A DNA stretch of 64,000 nucleotides, from positions 1-64,000 of the forward strand of contig NZ_JAFBDK010000011.1 in assembly GCF_016908195.1 (NCBI RefSeq), written 5' to 3'. Under the pieces are notes generated by a model that was not told the origin of the DNA, made no database searches, and was given only the letters and a program-made list of their open reading frames with translations. Below, piece after piece: positions 29,172-37,446 of this stretch. Each line of letters begins with the position of its first letter. Position 1 is the stretch's first letter. This stretch comes from Jeotgalibacillus terrae (lineage in GTDB: Bacteria > Bacillota > Bacilli > Bacillales > Jeotgalibacillaceae). The translations under genes were made by a program, and so were the position numbers.

Positions 29172-29284
29172 TTTGTAATATTTTATCATTCATTTCATGA
29201 AATTGTAAAGAAGAACTGCTTTACATCCTTTCTTTTCGGTGGTTAAATTAAGAACATGTGATGCAACAAAGATGGAGGATTTTT

Positions 29285-30115
29285 ATGGATATTGAACAAT
29301 TATGGATTATTTTAAAATTTACATTTCTCGGTTTGTTTCAGGGTTTTACAGAGCCTATTCCGATTTCTTCAAGCGGACATCTTCTGTTAGCGCAGCATTT
29401 TCTCGGAATTGAGATTGAAGGTAATAACTTTACATTTGAATTGATGGTAAACTCTGCTTCGCTGATTGCTGTACTGCTCGTTTTCCGAGAAGATATTATG
29501 CGCCTGATCCAAAGAGGACTCGGTTACATAAAGACCCGTAATCCTGAAGACAAGACTGAATTCAACTTTATTGTTTACCTGATTATCGGAACCATTCCAG
29601 CTGGGGTAATCGGCGTGTTATTCGAAGAAGATATTTCACGTTTATCAGGACCGCAGACAGTCGCCATTACATTAATGATTACAGGCGTGGCACTATTTCT
29701 GATCAGAAACATGAGAGGAAAACGCGGTGAAAGCGGCATGTCGATGAAGGACGCCGTGATCATCGGTTTTGCGCAGGCCGTTGCGTTAATTCCCGGTATC
29801 AGCCGCAGTGGTGCTACTATTGTTGCTGCGATGGCACGCGGCATTCATCAGGAAACTGCACTGCGCTATTCATTTTTACTTTTTGTACCGGTCAGTCTTG
29901 GCGGAATGATTCTTAGCTTCTCGGACCTTCTGTCGGATGATAATCTTGCAGACCTGTGGATACCGTATCTGCTGGCTTTTATCGCTTCACTAATTGCTTC
30001 ATACTTCTCACTTAAGTGGTTTATGAACATCATGGCAAAAGGCAATCTGATTTACTTTGCTATTTACTGTCTGACAGTAGGACCGATTGTACTGCTTGTC
30101 CTTTGGATTTCTTAA
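29285..30115 (+). CDS. uppP: Undecaprenyl-diphosphatase UppP (BacA)
   Basis: It dephosphorylates undecaprenyl pyrophosphate so the lipid carrier for wall synthesis can be reused; overproduction gives bacitracin resistance. The 276-residue membrane protein has the two BacA catalytic signatures, a Glu/Pro/Ser motif [15 protein letters not shown] (about 22-36) and [10 protein letters not shown] (about 170-180), and about eight helices. Asn-rich GNNFTFE follows the first. The ATG at 29285 is chosen because GGAGG lies 6 bases before it. It is divergent from clpB and followed by a terminator. Confidence 0.95.
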   Translation: MDIEQLWIILKFTFLGLFQGFTEPIPISSSGHLLLAQHFLGIEIEGNNFTFELMVNSASLIAVLLVFREDIMRLIQRGLGYIKTRNPEDKTEFNFIVYLIIGTIPAGVIGVLFEEDISRLSGPQTVAITLMITGVALFLIRNMRGKRGESGMSMKDAVIIGFAQAVALIPGISRSGATIVAAMARGIHQETALRYSFLLFVPVSLGGMILSFSDLLSDDNLADLWIPYLLAFIASLIASYFSLKWFMNIMAKGNLIYFAIYCLTVGPIVLLVLWIS

Positions 30116-30160
30116 TCTTATGTACGAGATGAATGCAGAAATTGTTTCACTTTAATTGTT

Positions 30161-30196
30161 GAGAGGTTTGGCCGTTACGGCTGAGCCTCTTTTTTG
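30161..30196 (+). terminator. Terminator of uppP
   Basis: GAGAGGTTTGGCC pairs with GGCTGAGCCTCT (wobbles included) over a 5-base loop and is followed by six T. Confidence 0.8.
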
Positions 30197-30231
30197 TGTA
30201 GTGATGGATGGGTTTGTGATGGTGTGGTGAT

Positions 30232-30321
30232 TTACTCACCTTTTCCTGTATATCTATCAGCAATTGAAATGATTTCGACACCTTTGACTGTAATTCGGTA
30301 CTCTTTTCTATACGGTAGGTT
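30232..30321 (-). pseudogene. Possible degraded reading-frame remnant
   Basis: The minus strand can be read as about 29 codons ending in EIISIADRYTGKGE and a stop, a protein-like C-terminus. A stop lies directly upstream in this frame, and coding-like sequence (MDKTYR) continues in the neighbouring frame, as if one base had been gained or lost. The ending resembles those of small toxin-type proteins, but I cannot name a family. The rest of 30116-30480 holds only two terminators. Confidence 0.25.
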
Positions 30322-30432
30322 TTATCCATCACCTTTGCTGATAATTCCTACAGCTAACACATGAATACCATCACCTTATCAATCATTCGGCCATAACGGA
30401 ATCAGCCAACAGCCCTATCCCCTCAGACATAG

Positions 30433-30472
30433 AAAAAACCGCTGAACCCATCTAAGGGACCAGCGGTTTTTG
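30433..30472 (-). terminator. Terminator of yitW
   Basis: On the minus strand AAAACCGCTG pairs with CAGCGGTTTT around an 18-base loop that itself can partly pair, then TTTTTT follows. Confidence 0.85.
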
Positions 30473-30480
30473 TGTGTTGA

Positions 30481-30789
30481 TCACGTGATGCCTAATGCAA
30501 TCTTAGCATAGCGTGACATGTTGTCCTTGCTCCACGGCGGACTCCATACGATATTTACATCTACTTCTTTTACTTCAGGTACATCAGCAAGTGCTGCTTT
30601 TACCTGATCTACAATGACAGGTGCCAGCGGACATCCCATAGAAGTTAATGTCATTTTCACTTCTGTGTTTCCAGCGTCATCCATAAATACATCATAGACA
30701 AGGCCAAGATTTACGATATCAATACCCAGTTCAGGGTCGATTACCTGCTCAAGCGCACCCATAATGCTGTCTTTTACATCCTGGTCCAT
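30481..30789 (-). CDS. yitW: MIP18/DUF59-family Fe-S assembly protein (YitW-like)
   Basis: Proteins of this family (SufT/PaaD-like) help mature iron-sulfur proteins. The 102-residue product has the family pattern VIDPELGIDIVNLGLVYDV (about 12-30) and the conserved Cys in LTSMGCPLAPVI. The C-terminus contains NIVWSPPWSKDNMS. The ATG at 30789 has AAAGGAG 9 bases upstream. It follows yitV on the same strand, the arrangement of B. subtilis yitV-yitW. Confidence 0.9.
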   Translation of the reverse strand: MDQDVKDSIMGALEQVIDPELGIDIVNLGLVYDVFMDDAGNTEVKMTLTSMGCPLAPVIVDQVKAALADVPEVKEVDVNIVWSPPWSKDNMSRYAKIALGIT

Positions 30790-30849
30790 CAAATCACTCC
30801 TTTAACTCTTTGTGTTCATCATACCAAAAATTACGCCTGACTGAAACTG

Positions 30850-31614
30850 TCACGATTTCATGTGATGATCAAACCATTTTACCGTTTCCAAAAGCCCCTT
30901 ACGCGTTACTTTATGCCCTTCAGTTTCTTCTGAAATAAATCGCAGATGATCTTTTTTATCATATAGCTGATGAATGGCTTTAAAAAATGCATATGTCGGT
31001 TCGTAAGGGACAACTGTGTCCGCTTTCCCGTGCCAGAACATAAGTGGACGATTGTTCAGCTTTTCAGGATGAAGACTTAAATCATATGCTTCAAGGACTT
31101 TCAACTGGTCGTTAACCTCTTCCTCACTCATTGGAAGCTTGAAGCCGTTCTTTTCAAAGTGCTGAATCTGCGCTTTGGCAAAAGCTACATAAGCAGGGGA
31201 ACCCATCAGGCTGGCTGCAGTATGAATCCATTCATATCTTTTCAAAGCACCAAGGGTAGTGATGCCTCCCATCGACGTTCCGGCTGCACCAATCAGCGTA
31301 TGTTCAGCGTAACCTTCATCTGACAACGCCTCTTTCATCGCACCAAACTCTTCTATTGATCTGACAACGATTTGCCAAAAGCGCGTACTCATGACCGTTT
31401 CATCTGACCCGTCTGATCTTTCTCCATGGTAAGCTGCATCAGGGAGTACCACATCAAAGCCTTTTTCAGCTAAAAGGTAAGCGTAATGCAGGTTGTGCTC
31501 TTTCGCACTCATGAAACCGTGAAAGAAAAAAATGACAGATGATTGATCTGATTGCTGACTAACTATATGCAGGCATGGAATACCCGCAATCTTTCTATTA
31601 TGTATTTCGATCAA
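30850..31614 (-). CDS. yitV: Alpha/beta-hydrolase, putative esterase (YitV-like)
   Basis: A serine hydrolase of unknown substrate. The 254-residue protein has FFFHGFMSAKEHN (oxyanion region), nucleophile Ser in GAAGTSMGGITTLG (GxSxG type as GTSMGG), an Asp in FWHGKADTVVPYE and a His near the C-terminus in EGHKVTRKG. I chose the TTG at 31614, with GAGAGGAG 8 bases upstream; codons further upstream lack a ribosome site and would add unrelated residues. It is divergent from the HAD gene and precedes yitW. Confidence 0.85.
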   Translation of the reverse strand: MIEIHNRKIAGIPCLHIVSQQSDQSSVIFFFHGFMSAKEHNLHYAYLLAEKGFDVVLPDAAYHGERSDGSDETVMSTRFWQIVVRSIEEFGAMKEALSDEGYAEHTLIGAAGTSMGGITTLGALKRYEWIHTAASLMGSPAYVAFAKAQIQHFEKNGFKLPMSEEEVNDQLKVLEAYDLSLHPEKLNNRPLMFWHGKADTVVPYEPTYAFFKAIHQLYDKKDHLRFISEETEGHKVTRKGLLETVKWFDHHMKS

Positions 31615-31745
31615 TTGTGCTGCTCCTCTCCAACCTTTTCGCTCATATATTATCACATAACCAAAATGTGGCATACTCATTCACCTTATACCGTCTGAAT
31701 AATGTTACAATGGTGTTGACGTTAGAAGTGAAGGAGCGTATTCAG

Positions 31746-32558
31746 ATGGATAAACATTTAATCGCATTAGACCTTGATGGCACATTACTGACAGATGAGA
31801 AAGTAATCTCTGAAAGAACAAAAAAGACGCTCTTAAAAGCAAAGGAAGCCGGTCATGAAGTCATGATTGCAACCGGGAGACCTTTCAGGGCGAGTGAAGC
31901 TTATTATAAAGAACTCGGCCTTCATACGCCGATTGTCAATTTTAACGGTGCATATGTCCACCACCCACTCGACCAGAAATGGGGACTTCATCACGAACCT
32001 ATGAACCTGAGTGTGGTAAAAGACATTGTAGAAGCCGTTCATGATTATGAGTTTCATAATATGGTCGCAGAGATACTGGATGATGTATATCTGCATTATC
32101 ACGATGAAAAGCTGCTGGATATTTTCAGTTTCGGAAATCCTAACATTACTGCAGGAGATCTCAGAACTTACTTACCAGCTAACCCGACGAGCTTACTCAT
32201 ACATGCAGATGAGGCACACGTGGAGAGTATCAGGAATCATTTAAGCGAAGTGCATGCTGAAGTGATCGACCACAGACGATGGGGTGCACCGTGGCACGTC
32301 ATTGAAATCGTAAAGTCCGGATTGAATAAAGCTGTCGGCCTGAAAAAAGTCGCAGATCATTATGGCATTTCCAAAGACAAAGTGATTGCCTTTGGTGATG
32401 AAGATAACGACCTTGAAATGCTTGATTACGCCGGAGTTGGCGTTGCAATGGGCAACGGAATTGACAGTGTCAGATCCACAGCCAAACACATTACAGGAAC
32501 CAATAATGAAGATGGTATTTCATTATTTCTAGAGGATCGTTTGAATATTAAATACTAA
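31746..32558 (+). CDS. yitU: HAD-superfamily (Cof-type) phosphatase, YitU-like
   Basis: A cytoplasmic sugar-phosphate or FMN-type phosphatase; the substrate cannot be read from the sequence. The 270-residue protein has motif I ALDLDGTLLTDE (about 7-18), motif II MIATGRP, motif III GLNKAVGLKKV and motif IV AFGDEDNDLEML. The large C2-type cap of Cof enzymes lies between. The ATG at 31746 has AAGGAG upstream; the longer open frame before it lies in the promoter region shared with yitV. Confidence 0.92.
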   Translation: MDKHLIALDLDGTLLTDEKVISERTKKTLLKAKEAGHEVMIATGRPFRASEAYYKELGLHTPIVNFNGAYVHHPLDQKWGLHHEPMNLSVVKDIVEAVHDYEFHNMVAEILDDVYLHYHDEKLLDIFSFGNPNITAGDLRTYLPANPTSLLIHADEAHVESIRNHLSEVHAEVIDHRRWGAPWHVIEIVKSGLNKAVGLKKVADHYGISKDKVIAFGDEDNDLEMLDYAGVGVAMGNGIDSVRSTAKHITGTNNEDGISLFLEDRLNIKY

Positions 32559-32588
32559 CCTTTTGAAATACACTAATTAAGTCACCAT

Positions 32589-32717
32589 AGTGCAGCGGAG
32601 CGGAAGGCGGTGACTCCGGGACGATTAGAGGGAAGCTGAGACCCCACAACTCGAAGCCTGAGGAGGCTCAGCAACCTCCGTCCGGAAAGCATCCGCCTGA
32701 AGCTCAGCGGAACGGCT
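32589..32717 (+). repeat. Dispersed GC-rich repeat, copy A
   Basis: It runs from AGTGCAGCGGAGCGGAAGGC to AGCATCCGCCTGAAGCTCAG and contains CTGAGACCCC and GAGGAGGCTCAGC. A diverged copy in reverse orientation is at 63608-63733. Repeats of this kind (AAGGCGG-TGACTCC... GAGGAGGCTCA... AAAGC-TCCGCCTG) are, from memory, widespread between genes in Bacillaceae. It is not coding and is visibly more GC-rich than its surroundings. Confidence 0.8.
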
Positions 32718-32726
32718 ATATAAAGC

Positions 32727-32761
32727 AAAACGGCTGTCTCAAAATAGAGACAGCCGTTTTG
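32727..32761. terminator. Probable terminator of yitU
   Basis: AAAACGGCTGTCTC pairs with GAGACAGCCGTTTT over a 6-base loop. It has no long T-run beyond the stem and lies 170 bases after the yitU stop, past repeat copy A. Confidence 0.65.
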
Positions 32762-32777
32762 CTATTAATCAGCGGGT

Positions 32778-32985
32778 GGAGCTGAACAAGCGCCTTCCGC
32801 TTTTCTTTTGTCCAGCTCCAGGCGCTAGCTCCTCGGGTCATAAGACACGCATCGGCAAACGGGAAAGTGCACCCGTTTGCCGCTCCGCGTCTTATGCCTG
32901 TCGGAGCTGAACAAGCGCCCTCCGCTTTTCTACTATGTCCAGCTACGGTTCGCAGGGGCTAGTGTGCTTCCCTCAGCTCCTTAAG
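32778..32985. repeat. Tandem structured repeat units with long hairpin
   Basis: A unit starting GGAGCTGAACAAGCGCC and followed by TCCGCTTTTCT occurs at 32778-32806 and again at 32903-32931; each is followed by TGTCCAGCT. Between them 32839-32896 forms a hairpin with arms CATAAGAC/GTCTTATG and CGGCAAACGGG/CCCGTTTGCCG. This resembles a dispersed Bacillaceae intergenic repeat known to me by its TCCAGCTCC...GGGTCATAAG motif. The remaining bases to 33084 carry partial echoes; no gene was seen. Confidence 0.75.
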
Positions 32986-33084
32986 ATAAGTCAACATCAG
33001 TTCACTTCGTTCACTGTGTTTCCTTTATCTTCATCCGCTTCAGTCCAGCACATACGCCCCTAAACGCTCACCTCCGCTTTTCTT

Positions 33085-33978
33085 TTAATCATCTTTTCTA
33101 AAGAACCCGAAGATCCCTGTCGTCTGAATGATATTTGTAAAAGCATGGGGATCCGCTTTATGAATAATTCTCTCAAGTTCAAACAGTTCATATCTTGTAA
33201 TGACGATGATCAGCATTTCTTTTGGATCATCTGCAAAAGCACCTCTTGCAGGTACAATGGTGATCCCTCTGACCATTTTATCGTGAATCGCCTTTTTAAG
33301 CAGTGAAGATTTTTCCGTTACGATCATCGCAGTGAGTTTCTCGTGTCTTGTATGCAGCGCATCGATCATTCGCGTAGATGCATATAGTGTAACGAGCGTA
33401 TACAAACCTTTTTCCCAGCCAAAAATAGCACTTGCGAGTAAAATGATCCCCGCATTCATCATGAAGAAATAAATCCCTACCGGCTTATCATTCAATCTTG
33501 ATAAAATCATTGCGATAATATCCATACCGCCAGTAGAAGCACCCCACTTGAGTGTCATCCCGACACCCACACCTGCAATAACACCACCAAAAACAGCATT
33601 CAGTAAAATATCAGGTGATACCTCAACAATTGGAATGATCTCAAGAGCAATGGTTGTAAAACCGACTGATACCAGGCTGTAAATCGTAAACATTTTTCCC
33701 ACCCTAAGCCAGCCGAGAATAATTGCCGGAATATTGAGGATCAGCAGTAAGATACCAGTTGACAGATTAATGGGTGTAAATTCATAAAAAATATTAGATA
33801 AAAGCTGTGCAGCACCCGTAAATCCGCTTGCGAAGACATTTGCAGGTATCAGAAATAAATTCAGTGCTACAGCATTCAGGATTGCCCCGATAATGACAAC
33901 TACTATTTTCTGTGTTTCAAGCCACATTGTTTCCTTTGATACATTAGATAAGCTGAAAACATCTCTTGTTTCTGCCAC
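33085..33978 (-). CDS. yitT: YitT-family membrane protein
   Basis: Function is unproven. The 297-residue protein has six hydrophobic segments in its first 200 residues (for example VVIIGAILNAVALNLFLI and GGVIAGVGVGMTLKWGASTGGMDIIA). A C-terminal soluble DUF2179 domain (about 215-290, EKLTAMIVTEKSS... GITIVPARGAF) follows. It is divergent from the DegV gene and belongs to the group matching B. subtilis yitS-yitT-yitU-yitV-yitW, with the repeats inserted between yitT and yitU. Confidence 0.9.
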   Translation of the reverse strand: MAETRDVFSLSNVSKETMWLETQKIVVVIIGAILNAVALNLFLIPANVFASGFTGAAQLLSNIFYEFTPINLSTGILLLILNIPAIILGWLRVGKMFTIYSLVSVGFTTIALEIIPIVEVSPDILLNAVFGGVIAGVGVGMTLKWGASTGGMDIIAMILSRLNDKPVGIYFFMMNAGIILLASAIFGWEKGLYTLVTLYASTRMIDALHTRHEKLTAMIVTEKSSLLKKAIHDKMVRGITIVPARGAFADDPKEMLIIVITRYELFELERIIHKADPHAFTNIIQTTGIFGFFRKDD

Positions 33979-34114
33979 CTTTCACCCTTCCTTTCTAAAA
34001 ATCCATTCTATTCTTTCTTTACCTGTTTTAACGCCCTGTACACTAATGTCGTTGTAAATTATCAAATAAATAGATAAACTGAGAATTAGGACTAACGACA
34101 AAGGAGCGATTCAT

Positions 34115-34978
34115 ATGAATATCCAACTGATTGCAGACAGCGCGTGTGATTTGCCTGCTGAATTTTTCACAGAACATAATATAACACTCCTCCCTCTACA
34201 TGTACATATAGGTGAAGAAGAATACGAGGATCTGGTTACAATAAAATCTAAGGATGTTTTTGATTCGATCAGAAATGGCGGACACCCGAAAACATCACAG
34301 GCAAGCCCGCAAAAGATGGAAGAAGAATTCACTGCACTTGCCAAGTCTGGTAAAAAAGGACTTTATATTGCCTTTTCATCTGAACTCTCAGGCACTTATC
34401 AGACCGGGGTGATGATCAGAGATCAGGTAAAAGAAGAATACCCGGAGCTTGATTTGACCATTGTTGATACAAAGTGTGCTTCACTCGGGTACGGGCTCGT
34501 TGTGGTAAAAGCGGCGACAATGCTTTCAGAAGGTGCTTCATTTGAAGAAATTACAGATGAAGTTCAATTTCAGCTCGAGCACATGGAGCACTTATTCACT
34601 GTCGAAGACCTTGACTATCTTGCTAAAGGCGGTCGCGTGTCTAAAGCTTCCGCCTTTATCGGGGGACTTTTAAACATCAAGCCTTTGCTTCATGTTGAAG
34701 ATGGCAAACTCGTCCCGCTTGAAAAGCTGCGCGGAAAGAAAAAGCTCTTAAAAAGGATTATTGAAGTCATGAATGACCGTGGGGATCAGCTTGATCAGCA
34801 GATGATCGGTATCAGCCACGGGGATGATGCTGAACTCGCTGAAGAAATGAAAACAATGATTGAAAATGAATTCGGCACATCTTCATTCTTTACAGGTATG
34901 ATCGGTTCTGCAGTCGGTGCTCATGCAGGGCCCGGCACGCTCGCTATATTCTTCCTGAATAAAAAATCTGCACGATGA
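34115..34978 (+). CDS. yitS: DegV-family fatty-acid-binding protein (YitS-like)
   Basis: DegV (FakB-like) proteins hold fatty acids for the kinase FakA or related use. The 287-residue protein begins IQLIADSACDLP (DSxxDLP signature), has KTSQASP with the ligand-contacting Thr/Ser, IAFSSELSGTYQ, and DLDYLAKGGRVSKA. The C-terminus carries the GSAVGAHAGPGTLAIFF signature. AAGGAG is 8 bases upstream of the ATG. It precedes the CoA-disulfide reductase gene by 16 bases, probably as one transcript. Confidence 0.93.
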   Translation: MNIQLIADSACDLPAEFFTEHNITLLPLHVHIGEEEYEDLVTIKSKDVFDSIRNGGHPKTSQASPQKMEEEFTALAKSGKKGLYIAFSSELSGTYQTGVMIRDQVKEEYPELDLTIVDTKCASLGYGLVVVKAATMLSEGASFEEITDEVQFQLEHMEHLFTVEDLDYLAKGGRVSKASAFIGGLLNIKPLLHVEDGKLVPLEKLRGKKKLLKRIIEVMNDRGDQLDQQMIGISHGDDAELAEEMKTMIENEFGTSSFFTGMIGSAVGAHAGPGTLAIFFLNKKSAR

Positions 34979-34994
34979 TTGGAATGATATAAAT

Positions 34995-36335
34995 ATGAAG
35001 GTACTCGTTATCGGAGGCGTTGCAGGCGGAGCAACCTTCGCCTCCCAGCTGAGGATGCTTGATGATAAGGCTGAAATTATCGTATTTGAAAAAGACGGAA
35101 CAATGTCTTTTGCAAATTGCGGAATGCCCTACTACCTCGGAGGTTTTGTTGAAAAGAAAGAACAATTGATTGCTGCAACTCCTGAGTCTTTCCAAAAGGA
35201 TAAAAGCATTGAAGTACGGATCCGCCACGAAGTGATCAGCATCAATCGCAGTAAAAAAACCATTACGATTAATGACCACATCCAAAACGAAACATACGAA
35301 GAGACATATGACAAGCTTGTCTATTCCCCGGGAGCAGTTCCGATTGTGCCTGATATCGAACATCTTGACCGCGGAAACTGTTACAGCCTGAGATCTTTTA
35401 AAGACATGCTGAAATTAGACGAGCATATTTCCCGCAGAAATTATCAGTCAGTCTGTCTCGTTGGCGGTGGATTTATCGGGCTTGAAATGGCTGAAAACTT
35501 GAAAGAGAGAGGCCTTGACGTTCATCTTGTTCAGCGTTCAGATCATGTACTGAACCTGCTCGAACCATCTTTTTCGCAAATTCTTGAAAAAGAGCTTCTT
35601 CAAAAAGGCGTTGATCTACATTTGAACGCAACAGTAAAGCGTATAAATGAAGATAAATCCCTGATGTTGTCTGACGGTTCAGAGATCGAAGCTGACTTTC
35701 TGCTGCTGGCTGTTGGTATTAAGCCGAATAAGCACCTGGCTGAAACAGCCGGCCTGAAAGTTGGGGAAACAGGCGGGGTTTGTGTCAATGAGTATATGCA
35801 GACAAATGATGAGGATATCTACGCAATAGGAGATGTAATTGAGTCTGTTGATTTTATCACATCACAGCCGAAACGCGTTCCTCTGGCATGGGTTGCACAT
35901 AGAGAAGCTTATATCGCAGCCAGGCATATCACAGGAGACAGTGTGCCCTTCAAAGGGATCCTGGGAACTGCAATCTGTAAAGTCTTCGATCAGACAGCTG
36001 CAGTTGTCGGTCACAGCGCATCATCATTAACAGAAATGAACATACCATTTGAAACTGCTGAACTCACCGCCAGACAGCATGCCGGATATTTTCCAGGTGC
36101 CGCAAAGCTTTCACTGGTTATTCATTTCTCTCCTGATGACGGTAAGATCCTCGGTGCCCAGGCCGTTGGAGAAGGAGCTGACAAACGGATTGATGTCATC
36201 AGCACAGCGATCACAGGCAATCTGACAGTACTTGATCTGCAGACACTCGAAATCGCTTATGCACCTCCATACAGCGCACCAAAGGACCCTGTGAATATGC
36301 TCGGATATAAAGCCGTTAAAAAAATAAAGAAATAA
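34995..36335 (+). CDS. cdr: CoA-disulfide reductase / pyridine nucleotide-disulfide oxidoreductase
   Basis: A flavoprotein that probably reduces CoA disulfide with NAD(P)H, keeping the thiol pool reduced. The 446-residue protein has an N-terminal FAD motif GGVAGGATFA (7-16) and the single active-site cysteine at Cys42 in SFANCGMPYYLGG. The NAD(P) motif is VGGGFIGLEMAE, then a second FAD motif IYAIGDV, and a dimerisation domain with TAICKVFDQTAA. It has no rhodanese domain. The NADH-oxidase (Nox) family shares these motifs and remains possible. It follows the DegV gene closely. Confidence 0.85.
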   Translation: MKVLVIGGVAGGATFASQLRMLDDKAEIIVFEKDGTMSFANCGMPYYLGGFVEKKEQLIAATPESFQKDKSIEVRIRHEVISINRSKKTITINDHIQNETYEETYDKLVYSPGAVPIVPDIEHLDRGNCYSLRSFKDMLKLDEHISRRNYQSVCLVGGGFIGLEMAENLKERGLDVHLVQRSDHVLNLLEPSFSQILEKELLQKGVDLHLNATVKRINEDKSLMLSDGSEIEADFLLLAVGIKPNKHLAETAGLKVGETGGVCVNEYMQTNDEDIYAIGDVIESVDFITSQPKRVPLAWVAHREAYIAARHITGDSVPFKGILGTAICKVFDQTAAVVGHSASSLTEMNIPFETAELTARQHAGYFPGAAKLSLVIHFSPDDGKILGAQAVGEGADKRIDVISTAITGNLTVLDLQTLEIAYAPPYSAPKDPVNMLGYKAVKKIKK

Positions 36336-36362
36336 AAAAGAACCCGCTGCAGGTTCTTTTTT
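36336..36362. terminator. Bidirectional terminator, cdr / mdxR
   Basis: AAAAAAGAACC pairs with GGTTCTTTTTT around a CGCTGCA loop, with A- and T-runs on both sides, between convergent stops. Confidence 0.85.
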
Positions 36363-37392
36363 ATTTCTTCACATATTCAGTAGAAAATCTTTTAACAATA
36401 TGATGCGGAACAGTGATCCGGCGATGCGGTTCGCTTTTATGCTCCACCCTTTTAATCAGCTGCGCAGATGCTTCGAATCCAAGCTGAAAAATATTAATAT
36501 CTACAGAAGTCAGCGGAGGTCTCGACATTTCTGAGAATAACACGTTGTTAAAGCTGATCATCGAAATATCCTCAGGTACCGTCATATCGAGCTCACTGAG
36601 CGTATTTAAAACACCTAGTGACATCAGATCATCAGTGACCAGAAGCGCCGTCGGTCTGTCACTTACCGGGAGATCCATTAATGCGCATATCGCATCTTTA
36701 CCGCCTTCGAGTAAAAAGCTTTCATGAACTGTATAAGAATCCCTGTAAGGTATGCCTGCTTTCTCGAGTGCATTTTTATAGCCCTGAAGTCTTTCAACTG
36801 TCACAACCAGCTGCTTATCTCCACCGATATAAGCAATCCTCTCATGTCCCATACCAATCAGAAACTCTGTTGCATCAAATCCTGCCTGTACGTTATCATT
36901 ATCCACATGCGTAATGCTTTCTGCCAGTTTATACGGCTTTCCAATCATCACAAATGGAAAGTCTCTATCCTGCAGGTATGTGACAATTCTGTCTTCCACT
37001 TTTGAATAAAGGAGTACCACACCATCTACCCGTCCGCCCTGTACCATCTGAACGACTCCGTTATAAATGTCGTCCTCACTTTTTCCGGTGACGAGCTGCA
37101 GCGCATACTGATGTTCATGAGCCCCTTCGTTCAGCCCTCTTAATACTGTTGGAAAGAACGGATTCTGAAAAAACACATCAGAGGACCCCGGGGTGACTAG
37201 TCCGATCACCTGTGTTGATTGATTTGCAAGACTTCTGGCAATAAAATTCGGGTGGTAGCCAAGCTGCTCCATCGCTTCTCTTACTTTAACTTTTGTCTGT
37301 TCACTGATTCTCGGGTTATTCGCAATCACGCGTGAAACAGTGGACGGGGCTACATTTGCCACTTTTGCTACATCTTTGATTGTGACAGACAT
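36361..37392 (-). CDS. mdxR: LacI-family regulator of the maltodextrin locus
   Basis: A DNA-binding repressor/activator of the sugar locus. The 343-residue protein starts with the LacI helix-turn-helix TIKDVAKVANVAPSTVSRVI (about 3-22), then the hinge and a periplasmic-binding-protein-like sensor domain (VIGLVTPGSSD... AYIGGDK... TALLVTDD). The ATG at 37392 has AGGAGG 8 bases upstream; another ATG lies one codon earlier. Because it ends the cluster containing mdxEFG and two amylases, it should control them, as MdxR (YvdE) does in B. subtilis. A cre site sits before it. Confidence 0.85.
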   Translation of the reverse strand: MSVTIKDVAKVANVAPSTVSRVIANNPRISEQTKVKVREAMEQLGYHPNFIARSLANQSTQVIGLVTPGSSDVFFQNPFFPTVLRGLNEGAHEHQYALQLVTGKSEDDIYNGVVQMVQGGRVDGVVLLYSKVEDRIVTYLQDRDFPFVMIGKPYKLAESITHVDNDNVQAGFDATEFLIGMGHERIAYIGGDKQLVVTVERLQGYKNALEKAGIPYRDSYTVHESFLLEGGKDAICALMDLPVSDRPTALLVTDDLMSLGVLNTLSELDMTVPEDISMISFNNVLFSEMSRPPLTSVDINIFQLGFEASAQLIKRVEHKSEPHRRITVPHHIVKRFSTEYVKK

Positions 37393-37412
37393 CATGGTCA
37401 CCTCCTGCAATT

Positions 37413-37428
37413 TTGTTTACGCTTACAA
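37413..37428 (-). promoter_or_regulatory. CcpA cre site before mdxR
   Basis: Minus-strand TTGTAAGCGTAAACAA fits the cre consensus WTGNNARCGNWWWCAW at all 16 positions. It lies 20 bases before the mdxR start and 19 bases past the amylase stop. It is also palindromic with a central CG, so the LacI-type regulator itself could bind it. Confidence 0.8.
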
Positions 37429-37446
37429 AATGTTCAGATCAAAGGC

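Noticed and set aside
30147-30332. 61-codon minus-strand open frame as an intact gene
   Set aside because: It starts without a ribosome site, includes the uppP terminator at its 3' end, and its His/Lys/Ser-rich product looks non-protein-like. A remnant in two frames is more likely.
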